64,000 nt of DNA from Tectiglobus sp965224045. Lineage in GTDB: Bacteria; Pseudomonadota; Alphaproteobacteria; Rhizobiales; Hyphomicrobiaceae. A program made the translations under genes and the position numbers. The stretch spans positions 124,001 to 188,000 of the forward strand of contig CBDCYD010000001.1 of the NCBI GenBank assembly GCA_965224045.1. Reading direction: 5' to 3'. Shown here in pieces: positions 16,297 through 24,375 of the stretch; the stretch's first letter is position 1, and each line of letters starts with the position of its first letter. The notes below the pieces were generated by a model. The model saw only the letters and a list, made by a program, of their open reading frames with translations. It was not told where the DNA came from and did not search any database.

Positions 16297-17319
16297 ATGA
16301 GGAGATTTATCGGTGTTGATTTACACACCAACACATTTACAGCCTGCTTTCTGGATGAAGCGGGCAAAGAGACTATCAAAACACTGCCATTGCAGGGCGG
16401 AGGCTTGGAAGAGTTCATTGCCGATCTAATGCCTGATGACGAGATTGCAGTGGAAGCAACAGGCAACAGCGCATTTTTCACGGCACGTGTCGAGACGCGT
16501 GTATCGCGTGTTGTTGTGATTGCACCGTGGCAGTTTGAAGTGATCCGTCGATCAACAAAAAAGACCGACCGGCATGACGCAAGAGCTATGGCATTCTTCC
16601 TCTCGAAGGATATGCTCCCGGAGGCTCGGCAAAAGAGCGAGCATCTTCACGAGTTGTCGTCGCTCATTGCAACACGTGATCAATTCGTCAAGCTGCGTGT
16701 AACTTTGATTGGCAAAGTACACGCCATGTTTGTTCGTCATGGGCTGAAGGTCAAAAAGGAAGTTCTCACAAGCAAGGCTGGCTTTGATAGGCTCGTCGAT
16801 GAGGTGACCTGGAGTGCTGTTGAACAGGCGGAATTACGGGCTATCCGCAACGAGTTGCTGAATCTGCACGACAACATCAAGCAACTCACAAAAGATATTG
16901 AGGCGTTTGCGAAGAACTTGCCGGGTTTTGAAGGTCTGGTCAGCATCAAGGGTGTTGGGCCGTTATCAGCGGCCGTCATGCTTACGCATATTGGTGATAT
17001 TTCGGACTTCAGGGACACGGGGAAACTTGCAGCTTATTTCGGCATTGTTCCTCGCGTGTCGCAATCCAACAACCATTGCATCAGCGGACGAATCACAAAG
17101 CGTGTAAACAAGTTGGCGCGCACGACGCTGGTTCAATGCACTCTTATTGCCAAGCGGTATAGCCCTTACCTCCACGAATTCTATTCACGGATAAAAGAAA
17201 GGCGCGGAACTGGAAAGGCAATCATTGCTACAGCAAGAAAGCTTCTCAATACAATATACCATACGCTCAAAAACGGCTGGGTCTTCGAGGATTTCACAGA
17301 ATTTAAGCTCCTATCTTGA
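16297..17319 (+). CDS. IS110-family transposase (DEDD/serine type)
   Basis: This 340-residue protein has the N-terminal RuvC-like DEDD domain: IGVDLHTNTFTACF with the first aspartate, DEIAVEATGNSAFF with the glutamate, and KKTDRHDARAMAFFL with further acidic residues. The C-terminal Tnp_20 domain has LVSIKGVGPLSAAVMLTHIG and KLAAYFGIVPRVSQSN with the likely catalytic serine, then RGTGKAIIATARKLLNTIY. IS110 enzymes insert a circular element using a bridge RNA and leave no long terminal repeats. The stop is only 22 bases before the ardA start, so the right end of the element must be very short or the gene has become part of the ardA transcript. Base composition is lower in GC than the host genes. 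Confidence 0.9.
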   Translation: MRRFIGVDLHTNTFTACFLDEAGKETIKTLPLQGGGLEEFIADLMPDDEIAVEATGNSAFFTARVETRVSRVVVIAPWQFEVIRRSTKKTDRHDARAMAFFLSKDMLPEARQKSEHLHELSSLIATRDQFVKLRVTLIGKVHAMFVRHGLKVKKEVLTSKAGFDRLVDEVTWSAVEQAELRAIRNELLNLHDNIKQLTKDIEAFAKNLPGFEGLVSIKGVGPLSAAVMLTHIGDISDFRDTGKLAAYFGIVPRVSQSNNHCISGRITKRVNKLARTTLVQCTLIAKRYSPYLHEFYSRIKERRGTGKAIIATARKLLNTIYHTLKNGWVFEDFTEFKLLS

Positions 17320-17341
17320 CTTTAATCATAGGAGAACAATT

Positions 17342-17848
17342 ATGACGACGTTATTTGCTCAGCCTTACGACCTCAGTGCCACAGGCTTCTTTTTCGCTTC
17401 ATTGAATGAGTACGACACCGCCTATGCCAAAAACCTCAACGACTTTGGTCAGCCGGTTGAAGAGTATGAAATCCAGTTCATTGATGGCGATGATCTTGAC
17501 TGTGACTTGGCCAGAGCTTGGTCCATTCATCAGGGTGATGTCGCCGCGTATCTTGATGCCGTTGACGTCTGGGATGACGATCAGAAACTTCGGTTCATCA
17601 TTGCCGTTGGCGAATGCGGCTATTCTTACGATCCGAAGCAGGACAACCCCGATGACTTCGATGTCGATATCTATGAGATGGATTCATTGAAGGAACTTGC
17701 CGAGTCTTTCATTGATGAGGGACTTTACGGAAATATCCCGGACAGCCTTGCGCATTACATAGACTATGATGCGATCGCACGCGATCTTTCGGTTGACTTC
17801 ACCGAGACAACGATCGCTGGTCGTCGACTGATCTATGCCTGCCGTTAG
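17342..17848 (+). CDS. ardA: Antirestriction protein ArdA
   Basis: The ATG at 17342 has AGGAG 8 bases before it, giving 168 residues. The protein is strongly acidic and has the ArdA pattern: FFASLNEYDTAYAKNLNDFG, EEYEIQFIDGDDLDC, then DVWDDDQKLRFIIAVGECGY and DIYEMDSLKELAESFIDEGL. ArdA mimics bent B-form DNA and blocks type I restriction enzymes as a conjugating element enters a new host. The length matches the usual 160-180 residues. Two hairpins follow its stop. Its presence supports the idea that this island is or was mobile. Confidence 0.92.
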   Translation: MTTLFAQPYDLSATGFFFASLNEYDTAYAKNLNDFGQPVEEYEIQFIDGDDLDCDLARAWSIHQGDVAAYLDAVDVWDDDQKLRFIIAVGECGYSYDPKQDNPDDFDVDIYEMDSLKELAESFIDEGLYGNIPDSLAHYIDYDAIARDLSVDFTETTIAGRRLIYACR

Positions 17849-17882
17849 CAGGCATGACGCCATGAGATTACTCATGGCGTCA
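17835..17882. terminator. Paired hairpins between convergent ardA and a small minus-strand gene
   Basis: ATGCCTGC/GCAGGCAT (17835-17855) overlaps the ardA stop, and TGACGCCATGAG/CTCATGGCGTCA with loop ATTA (17855-17882) follows at once. The second stem contains the stop codon of the converging gene. No T-run follows in either direction, but the position suggests a two-way terminator. Confidence 0.6.
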
Positions 17883-18075
17883 GCGTCGGGCGATTACGAA
17901 GAGCCATTCGGTAGCGAAGGGCTTTGCGGATCAGATTGATATTAGTGATGGCGCGGCGACGGTCGGCGCTATAGGCCGGCGCAACGGCGAGCGCTGCGTA
18001 TTGCGCTTCGAGCATGGCATAGAGCCGGTAGTCAGGCAGGGTGATGAGTTCTGCGAACTCAGGAATGGTTTGCAT
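17872..18075 (-). CDS. Small hypothetical protein, 67 residues
   Basis: The ATG at 18075 is chosen because GGAGG lies 7 bases before it; the open frame further upstream has no ribosome site. The protein is helical and basic at its end (DRRRAITNINLIRKALRYRM), with IPEFAELITLPDYRLYAMLE at the start. No family is recognised. It converges on ardA and sits among plasmid-type accessory genes. Confidence 0.65.
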   Translation of the reverse strand: MQTIPEFAELITLPDYRLYAMLEAQYAALAVAPAYSADRRRAITNINLIRKALRYRMALRNRPTLTP

Positions 18076-18407
18076 TGTTTGTCCTCCATGTTTTGGAGAC
18101 CGCGACCGTCGCGGCCTTTCATGGGGAAGACCGACGCACGCCCTTAAGGACACGCAGTGCCGGGCAGCATCGCCGTCAGGCGACCGCAACAGATGTGGAG
18201 GAGCTTTCGTCTAGCGAAACGCTTGCGCCAATGTGGTGTGCGATAACAACCCCAAGAGAAAGGCCGCTCGGTTTGCGGCTCAACGGACACAGGAGGATGC
18301 AAAGCAAGCCTTTACCATCAATCCGCCTCGCACCAGACATGATGTCGCCTGATCGGGATCTGATCCACTAGCGCGAAATCGTTTGCCTATAACTAAGGAG
18401 TACGGTT
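18076..18407. other. Intergenic region with divergent promoters expected
   Basis: These 332 bases separate a minus-strand small gene from the plus-strand gene at 18408. I find no further gene and no clear operator. The frames that cross it are shadows without ribosome sites. Confidence 0.4.
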
Positions 18408-18983
18408 GTGAATTTCGCATTTTGGAAGCAGACATCTTCGCCGCCGGAAAGGCAGCGCCCGATTGACTGGGAGACACCGCTCCGCACGCTCAATCAGCTA
18501 GAGATCGACCTTGCTCAGAGAGGCAACCTCACCGGCAAAGACTGGGACGAACATTGGAAAGCGGCGGAGGATCGCGATCCGACGCATCAGCTTGCGATCA
18601 AACTCGGTATTCAGCATCGATGCGATCAGTTTTATTGTGCAGGCATGGACGATGTCCTCGTTGACAGAGGTGATGTTAAACCATGGACTGAGAGATACGT
18701 CCCACTTTTCCTCGCCCGTCAGATGCTGGAAACATGGCCCGAAGACTCCGTTCCTGATGATCGCCGTCATCGCGGTGATCTAGCCTACTGGCTTTTCTGC
18801 TCCGCCATGTTGAAGCTTCCGAACAGCGGAAGCGGTCACTCTGGTTTCCGCACATTGATGAACGCGCAGTTGTTTTCGGAAGTGGGTACGAAGCGTCACG
18901 ACTTGGCCGTGATTGCCGGTAACTGCGCGAAGAATTCTACGTGCATCATTGCCGACAGATGGTGGGAGACAGGGTCAGTCTAA
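18408..18983 (+). CDS. Hypothetical protein, 191 residues
   Basis: A GTG start at 18408 is preceded by AAGGAG with a seven-base gap. The product is soluble-looking, with many tryptophans (DWETPL, GKDWDEHWKAAED, DRWWETGSV) and no signal sequence. Residues 95-140 include PLFLARQMLETWPEDSVPDD and LAYWLFCSAMLKLP. I do not recognise a family. It lies between ardA and a set of membrane genes in the accessory part of the island. Confidence 0.65.
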   Translation: MNFAFWKQTSSPPERQRPIDWETPLRTLNQLEIDLAQRGNLTGKDWDEHWKAAEDRDPTHQLAIKLGIQHRCDQFYCAGMDDVLVDRGDVKPWTERYVPLFLARQMLETWPEDSVPDDRRHRGDLAYWLFCSAMLKLPNSGSGHSGFRTLMNAQLFSEVGTKRHDLAVIAGNCAKNSTCIIADRWWETGSV

Positions 18984-19061
18984 GCCTCGCTCAAGGCCAA
19001 TACAGTGTACTCATATTTAATCAAGCTATATGCCCATCAATCTACTGGCGACTTTCAATTT

Positions 19062-19409
19062 CTATGCTAGCAGGCTGAGTACGAATTTACCCAGATAAAA
19101 AATCCATTCTGCAGTTAGCAACACAATATAAAGCAGAAGAATGAGGCCAGCAAGAACCAGCAAATCAAATGCGCTTCTCAACAGACGATTAAGGCGTTCA
19201 GCAAGGCTTCCTAACCAGTTGGCTGAAACTGAAGGACTTCTATCAATATCATTCTCTTCCGCAGGCCCAATCAAGTATTCAACGCTCGGCCAGCGGCGGA
19301 TCTCGGCGGATGATCGAGAAATCAAGCTCTTCTTTTCATTAAGTATTCTGTCAACCAGCAAGGGCATAACAAACAAAACCACGAATAGATAGAGAATCGC
19401 GATCGTCAT
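19062..19409 (-). CDS. Membrane protein, two segments, coupled to upstream gene
   Basis: The ATG at 19409 overlaps the stop of the preceding gene (ATGA) and follows a GAGAGGC site. The 115 residues have a hydrophobic start (IAILYLFVVLFVMPLLVDRI) and a second long hydrophobic block near the C-terminus (LLVLAGLILLLYIVLLTAEW). The middle 50 residues are charged. No family is recognised. Translational coupling suggests it acts with the protein encoded at 19406-19963. Confidence 0.65.
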   Translation of the reverse strand: MTIAILYLFVVLFVMPLLVDRILNEKKSLISRSSAEIRRWPSVEYLIGPAEENDIDRSPSVSANWLGSLAERLNRLLRSAFDLLVLAGLILLLYIVLLTAEWIFYLGKFVLSLLA

Positions 19410-19963
19410 TGTGCCTCTCCGAACGCTAGCACAACGATATAGCCCATGAAGGGTATGATGCCGCAAAATAAACTACTGAGATGCCATAGTGCGCTTTTGC
19501 TCTCTCCGACACTATAAATTCGACGATTAATAAAACTAATAAGTAGTTGAGCCAGGCAAGCTCCGAAAAACAGCAAAACGAGACAATTTAAATTAACATC
19601 ATAAGGCGTCGACCCAAACTGGCCGATCAGCTCCCTAGTAATCGAGTTGTCAAATAAATCTTGCTTTGATGCATATTGAAGCGCCGCACCAGTGAACGAA
19701 GCACCTATACACAGATCTGTGATAATCGCTGCAAAGCGATTAGGCGTCAGATTGTTTGTTGCCAGTTGATTGAAATACAGACTTATAATTACAACCACTG
19801 TCGCTGCAAGCATCGTTATCCAGTATAAGACTGGCTCTCGTGGTGTGATAATGCCAAGCAGTATAAAAGCGTAAGAGGCTACCGGCACCGTCAATATAAC
19901 AACAAGCGAAGCTAGGATAAACTTTCGACTCGTTAGACTAGCCTTCATCGAAGCTAACGCCAT
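19406..19963 (-). CDS. Polytopic membrane protein of unknown function
   Basis: The ATG at 19963 is preferred, with AGGGAG six bases before it; an ATG at 19981 is in frame. The 185-residue product has about five hydrophobic segments, for example FILASLVVILTVPVASYAFI, ITMLAATVVVIISLYFN, LNCLVLLFFGACLAQLLISF and LFCGIIPFMGYIVVLAF. No motif ties it to a known family. The gene is AT-rich compared with its neighbours and forms an operon with the next membrane gene. Confidence 0.65.
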   Translation of the reverse strand: MALASMKASLTSRKFILASLVVILTVPVASYAFILLGIITPREPVLYWITMLAATVVVIISLYFNQLATNNLTPNRFAAIITDLCIGASFTGAALQYASKQDLFDNSITRELIGQFGSTPYDVNLNCLVLLFFGACLAQLLISFINRRIYSVGESKSALWHLSSLFCGIIPFMGYIVVLAFGEAQ

Positions 19964-20078
19964 TGGGAGCTCCCTCGTCATGCACCGCCAGCGTTGCTGG
20001 CGCGGCAACCTAGGCTCAATAACGCGCGAACCTCTCAACCGTCAATAGGGCAGACTTTGTCAGCCGAACCTCAAGCTT

Positions 20079-20360
20079 CTACCGTTGCGGTCGAGCACTT
20101 TCTGTTTGCTGATTAGGCTCGATCATCATTGCTGCTGAGTGGCTTACAGACTTCGATCCTGACAGCATCAAGGCAGTCAAGGCAAGCACCCAAAGGCCAA
20201 AGCAAGTTCCAAATACGACACTAACTGCGACAGATGCCTTAAACAGCAACACTCCTGCTGGCACGCACACTGCGTTGCCAATAGCGATGCTTAAAAGGCA
20301 TGCCTTTTTAAATTCTCCACCTATTCGTGGCGTGGTCAGCTTGGCTCTTGAAAATCCCAT
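20079..20360 (-). CDS. Small two-segment membrane protein
   Basis: This 93-residue protein has two hydrophobic segments: ACLLSIAIGNAVCVPAGVLL and VVFGTCFGLWVLALTALML. A polar tail of about 25 residues follows. An AAAGGATG sequence before the ATG may serve as ribosome site. It lies 5' of the two coupled membrane genes in the same direction and may belong with them. No function is evident. Confidence 0.55.
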   Translation of the reverse strand: MGFSRAKLTTPRIGGEFKKACLLSIAIGNAVCVPAGVLLFKASVAVSVVFGTCFGLWVLALTALMLSGSKSVSHSAAMMIEPNQQTESARPQR

Positions 20361-20876
20361 TCATTACATCCTTTTCATTTGATTGACTTAATATAATTCT
20401 ATATGCATGAAAAATCAAGCTTTTATACGTTGCTTCGAATATTGATAATATCCTCTTTCGCAAACGAATTGTATCGGTGTCTATTCACTTTCAGTTGCGA
20501 CAATCTCCGGGAGTATAATCGAATAGTTGGCTTGCCGACTAAAAGCGCGCTCATCTCCGCGGCGTCGAGGTTTCTGAAACTCGCCTCAGCTTCTGCGTTA
20601 CACGCCATCTACAGACATGAAACGAGGATCGGTGCTTCGTCCGGTTCCCCAAAATCTCCACGACCAATTCGTGATGACGCTTGCCTCGATCCGCTCGGGC
20701 ATTGCTTTAATTCCCTTAGATCATAACCTCATCGCTTCACCTAGACGTCTTCCGCACCACTTGGCCATTCGGCCAACCGTGAAGAGTCGGCTTGCTCTTA
20801 GAACATGCTCCTTCAAGGGATACGCATCAGCCGCGGCGGTTCGTGGCTGCAACACACTCAAAAAAGGAGATTTGTC
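20361..20876. other. Intergenic region without a convincing gene
   Basis: Short frames exist on both strands (for example a 61-codon minus frame at 20423-20608), but none has a clear ribosome site and recognisable protein character. The AAAAAGGAGA just before 20877 is the ribosome site of the next gene. Confidence 0.4.
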
Positions 20877-21107
20877 ATGAGCAATCCATCAAAGAAACCA
20901 ACCCATCGTGCTTACGCTGTCAAAGGCGACAGCGAGAACGCAATCTGGCGCGAGATTGGCGCCTTGTGGCCGCACAAAGACGGCAAGGGCTTCAACATCA
21001 AGCTTGATGTCATCCCGATCGACGGTAGCGATATCGCCATCCGGGTCATCGAGCCAAGACAGCCCGAGCCGGTACAAGCCACTCAAGCCTGGGTAGGTGC
21101 GCGATGA
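20877..21107 (+). CDS. Small conserved-type plasmid/ICE protein, 76 residues
   Basis: The ATG at 20877 has AAAGGAGA 6 bases upstream. The sequence SKKPTHRAYAVKGDSENAIW followed by REIGALWPHKDGKGFNIKLD and IDGSDIAIRV is of a kind I associate with hypothetical proteins of proteobacterial plasmids and integrative elements, often near antirestriction and mobilisation genes. It has no membrane segment. Its stop overlaps the next start. Function unknown. Confidence 0.75.
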   Translation: MSNPSKKPTHRAYAVKGDSENAIWREIGALWPHKDGKGFNIKLDVIPIDGSDIAIRVIEPRQPEPVQATQAWVGAR

Positions 21108-21445
21108 GCGCGCCTGCCTTTGGCGGCAAGAGGCGCGCCGTTAAACACAAGGCCATCGAAATCCACGAACTTGTCTGGGACGGCATTACGATCCAGATCA
21201 CGTACGAGCTTCACTGGAGTACCGTGCTTGACGATGTCGCCTGCATACTCTTTCGGACCATCGTGCCTGGGGGTGCCGCATTGCCGATCAGCGATGAAGG
21301 AACCTATGTCCATTACACATCGCGCGCAGTTATACGCGATGCCGGCGGTATTACCCACTTTGTCCGCGAGTTCCTGGACGATGCCGCCGCCATCGTCGAT
21401 TGGGAAAGGCACAAGCTCAAGCTGGCGCAGCTGAGCCTCTTTTGA
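21104..21445 (+). CDS. Hypothetical protein coupled to the preceding small gene
   Basis: The start overlaps the previous stop (ATGA at 21104-21107), so translation is coupled. The 113 residues begin with a basic stretch (GGKRRAVKHKAIEIH), then a beta-type segment (ELVWDGITIQITYELHW) and DEGTYVHYTSRAVIRDAGGI. No known motif is seen. Co-expression with the conserved 76-residue protein implies a shared accessory role in the element. Confidence 0.7.
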   Translation: MSAPAFGGKRRAVKHKAIEIHELVWDGITIQITYELHWSTVLDDVACILFRTIVPGGAALPISDEGTYVHYTSRAVIRDAGGITHFVREFLDDAAAIVDWERHKLKLAQLSLF

Positions 21446-21607
21446 GGTTCTGCGCAATGCTTGAAAAAGAATACTTACGTATTCATAGTTTATTATTGGC
21501 AAATGTTAATCTTTTTTATTAAAATATTAATATAAATGCATAATACTGAATATATAAGCTGAGAGCGAGTCGACAATAACACCAACACTAAACAAAGGAG
21601 ACTTGCG

Positions 21608-22051
21608 ATGTTTTCAACTGTGAAAATTAATGGTGATACGGTTATTGCCGTATCTGAAATCCGTGAAGTTCGACCACTCACCGATGTCGATCGCGCGCGT
21701 ATGAAAGAAGAGCTGCCGCTTGTTGATGCGGACAAGTTCAACACGCGCATCACGACAGAAAGCCGTGTGCGCTACGCACAGGAGACTATTCAGCAGCTTG
21801 GTTTGCCACTGGTCGAGATTGTACCGGAGCGCTATGTGCCGGCCGGCAATATCGAAAGCGCAACGGAAATGAGCGCTGATGATAAGGCAAAGATCGCTTC
21901 CGATGATCGTTACACGCTCAAGCAAGACTTTTCTTCACGGGTCGAGCTTAAGACCGGCAAGATTCGATTGTCGACATTGACGGCAGATCGCGTGATGAAC
22001 AACCGCAACATGGCACTCTCAATGAGCGGCCTTGGTCGCGGTGCCAAGTAG
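21608..22051 (+). CDS. Hypothetical protein, 147 residues, of plasmid/ICE type
   Basis: AAAGGAGAC lies eight bases before the ATG. The product starts with a beta-hairpin-like stretch (FSTVKINGDTVIAVSEIREV), followed by a charged helical region, and ends in RNMALSMSGLGRGAK. It is soluble and has no signal peptide. The upstream 160 bases are AT-rich and probably hold its promoter. I do not recognise a named family. Confidence 0.7.
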   Translation: MFSTVKINGDTVIAVSEIREVRPLTDVDRARMKEELPLVDADKFNTRITTESRVRYAQETIQQLGLPLVEIVPERYVPAGNIESATEMSADDKAKIASDDRYTLKQDFSSRVELKTGKIRLSTLTADRVMNNRNMALSMSGLGRGAK

Positions 22052-22362
22052 CACTCCGGATTATCACATCAGGGAAAAAGATCGGTTGGTTTGTGCGGGC
22101 GAGCCAACCGGTCACCGCGCACGTTACGCCAGATGTGGAACGGGTCGGTCGTCTCCAACCAACATACGCAAAAATTGGATGACAACCGACCCCACCAACA
22201 TCCTCAAAAGAGGAACTGTGATCGCAGTAAAGAAAGGCTCGTATGACTCAGTCGAGCCGTTACTTATAGGATACCATACTTATAAGATACCATTTTACCG
22301 ACTTTACCTGCAAATTTCGAGCGCTTGCTTTGACCTTTCGCCTACCATCGCAGGCATGGTGA
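22052..22362. terminator. Hairpin after the 147-residue protein gene; rest of gap empty
   Basis: CGGTTGG at 22083 pairs perfectly with CCAACCG at 22104-22110, a likely stem for ending transcription, although no T-run follows. The rest of the gap contains a direct repeat of ATACCAT near 22270 and 22287. A possible 65-codon frame starting at ATG 22179 (TTDPTNILKRGTVIAVKKGS) is unconfirmed. Confidence 0.4.
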
Positions 22363-22923
22363 TCAGCTGCCAATGACAAAGTCTCGTCGCGCCACACGGC
22401 CGAAGGAGTCGTAAGTGTGGAGCATGGTGTGAACAATGATGCCGGTCGTAAAGCTGCGCATTGCAAAATCCGCGGTCGATTCCGGCCAGCTTGTCTCATC
22501 GTAGCCGCAGCGATGGAGATCAATGCGGAAACTCTCCATGACATCGATGAAGGCACCTTTAGCCAGGCCATCAAAGGCCAATAGGAAATAGTCCGCCACA
22601 TCGCCATCCCGGCAAGATGCCTCAAGGATCGGCAGGCCGACCGCCCGATCAAGAATGGCGAGCGTGACAGGAAAGACAAGTACGGTCGGGATGATGAGCA
22701 TCCAGGAGCGCGGCAGACCGACGGCGGTTGCGCCGATGCGGTCCAAGACACGCCGCATGATCAGCTTCACAAATGCTGTCAATCCGACGATCAGCACAGC
22801 GCAACTCGCCAGCGTCAACGGATCGAGCGGATCACGAAAATATTCCGCGCCGAGTTGCGCATCCGTCCAGGCTCCGAGTACCGCGACCACAATACAGATA
22901 AGTAAGAGGAAGAACGTGATCAT
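22363..22923 (-). CDS. Membrane protein in the TraG-like operon
   Basis: The 186-residue protein has an N-terminal hydrophobic segment (ITFFLLLICIVVAVLGAW) and two more (TLASCAVLIVGLTAFVKLIM and SWMLIIPTVLVFPVTLAIL). A soluble C-terminal half follows. It is the third gene of a minus-strand set that begins with the VirD4/TraG-like gene at 25855, suggesting a role in conjugation or in anchoring the coupling protein. No named family is recognised. Confidence 0.65.
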   Translation of the reverse strand: MITFFLLLICIVVAVLGAWTDAQLGAEYFRDPLDPLTLASCAVLIVGLTAFVKLIMRRVLDRIGATAVGLPRSWMLIIPTVLVFPVTLAILDRAVGLPILEASCRDGDVADYFLLAFDGLAKGAFIDVMESFRIDLHRCGYDETSWPESTADFAMRSFTTGIIVHTMLHTYDSFGRVARRDFVIGS

Positions 22924-22956
22924 GAGCGATACTCGGTTCGTTGTTTACATCGGCAA

Positions 22957-24204
22957 TTAACGTGACGCCGGAGTGTCAAGCTGGCTCTTGAGCCAGTCAA
23001 GAGCGGCGATTATTTGCTGCCGCCATGACGGAAGTCCTGCTTGGCTCCGCCGACGCCTGCGCCTTCGTGGAGGCGGGATTGGTCTTGTCGGCGTGCGTGT
23101 GGGCTGCTCGCCTTTAGTTTGCGAGGTCCGCAAATGGGCAGGGGGTGCCAACGGGCGCGTTGCCGATGGCCGAGCATCTGCCTGTTGGCGTGGCGGTGCT
23201 TTCAACTCCAGAGGACGGCGCTGAACATGTGGTTGCCGAACAGGCGCTGTTGGTCTCGGTTGAACGACGGGCTGTGGAGCGCACACAGGAGGAGGCGTGA
23301 CCGCCGGTCGTGCAGTCGGTGTTGCCGTGCGCGGCGCTCGTGCTGCTTCGACCTTGCCGAGGATCTCGCGATCAATCCAACCGTTGACCTGTTGTTCGAG
23401 CCAAGCATCAAGCGTTGGTTTATCGCCGGGACGCTTGGCGCATTGAGTCCGATACTCGGCAACAATCGGCGTCAACATCGTGACATAGCATTGGATCATG
23501 CCATGGATTCTATTGCAGCCGCCGCGATCCCATGTGCTTTCCGACATAATGCAGAGCTGGTTCCATTGGTTCAACGCATAGACAATACCGCGCTGGCCAT
23601 CTCGTATCTTCGCAAGCTGCGTCATCCAGCGACCGCCATAGCCGATCCAGTCTTTTTTCAAACCAACCTCGATGCTCCTGATGTCGGCGATTGGCAGCGA
23701 CCAGTTGCCGTTATCAGGCAATTTCTTGCCGATGGGCGAGACCATGCCGTCATAGGTGACGCTGATGCCACGGCGGTGCATGCGTGATGCTTTGGCCGCG
23801 TGCCACCCTGCAAGAATACCAAAGAGGATACCACCGGCAGCATAGTAGAGCGCTTGCAGTGCTGAGACACCGACCAGCATCGACATGACAAAGCCTGCGA
23901 CCATCCAAAACAGGACAATTGGCACGAAGCGCCATTCACGACCCGGCGTGCTGTCGATGTCATTCCAGGTTAGCGTTGTCGTACCGTTCTCCGCGTAGCG
24001 AAAATAGGCACCTGATACGGGACGCGGCGACCACCAAGGACCACCCATGATAAGCGCATAGACGGCAAAGAGGACCATGCCGGTCATGATCCACATGGCT
24101 TGAGTTGCCGGTTGTGCGATGATGATCGCGAGCAAGCCAAGCCCAAGCAAGAGGCTGCGCACCCGCGCACGCCTTGACCAGTTTTGAGGTAAAACGAAAG
24201 ACAT
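22957..24204 (-). CDS. Membrane protein with long proline/arginine-rich tail
   Basis: The 415 residues have two hydrophobic pairs: LLLGLGLLAIIIAQPATQAM with WIMTGMVLFAVYALIMGG, and VPIVLFWMVAGFVMSMLVGV with LYYAAGGILFGILAGW. A folded soluble domain (about 150-280) follows, and then about 110 residues rich in Pro, Arg, Gln and Thr ending RPIPPPRRRRRRRSQ. The tail could cross or span the envelope or bind nucleic acid. Its place between the TraG-like gene and another membrane gene points to a role with the coupling protein. Because the TraG-like protein lacks its own membrane segments, this protein may be its membrane partner (inference). Confidence 0.65.
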   Translation of the reverse strand: MSFVLPQNWSRRARVRSLLLGLGLLAIIIAQPATQAMWIMTGMVLFAVYALIMGGPWWSPRPVSGAYFRYAENGTTTLTWNDIDSTPGREWRFVPIVLFWMVAGFVMSMLVGVSALQALYYAAGGILFGILAGWHAAKASRMHRRGISVTYDGMVSPIGKKLPDNGNWSLPIADIRSIEVGLKKDWIGYGGRWMTQLAKIRDGQRGIVYALNQWNQLCIMSESTWDRGGCNRIHGMIQCYVTMLTPIVAEYRTQCAKRPGDKPTLDAWLEQQVNGWIDREILGKVEAARAPRTATPTARPAVTPPPVCAPQPVVQPRPTAPVRQPHVQRRPLELKAPPRQQADARPSATRPLAPPAHLRTSQTKGEQPTRTPTRPIPPPRRRRRRRSQAGLPSWRQQIIAALDWLKSQLDTPASR

Positions 24205-24375
24205 AATGTCCTTTCCGACTATGCCCTGGCATCAGGCGCATAGCCTCATTGTCTCCCGCCGTAATCGGCCGGGAAAGTGACGGCGGATGTTTCCGCCAAG
24301 TAGAATGTGGTTTGAGTAGTTCGGCTCCCTTATTAGGCGAGCCGATCCGTGCTGTGCTTTCAGATGATCATGGCC

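Noticed and set aside
23041..23787. A 248-codon plus-strand frame
   Set aside because: It is a shadow of the minus-strand membrane protein with the proline/arginine-rich tail.
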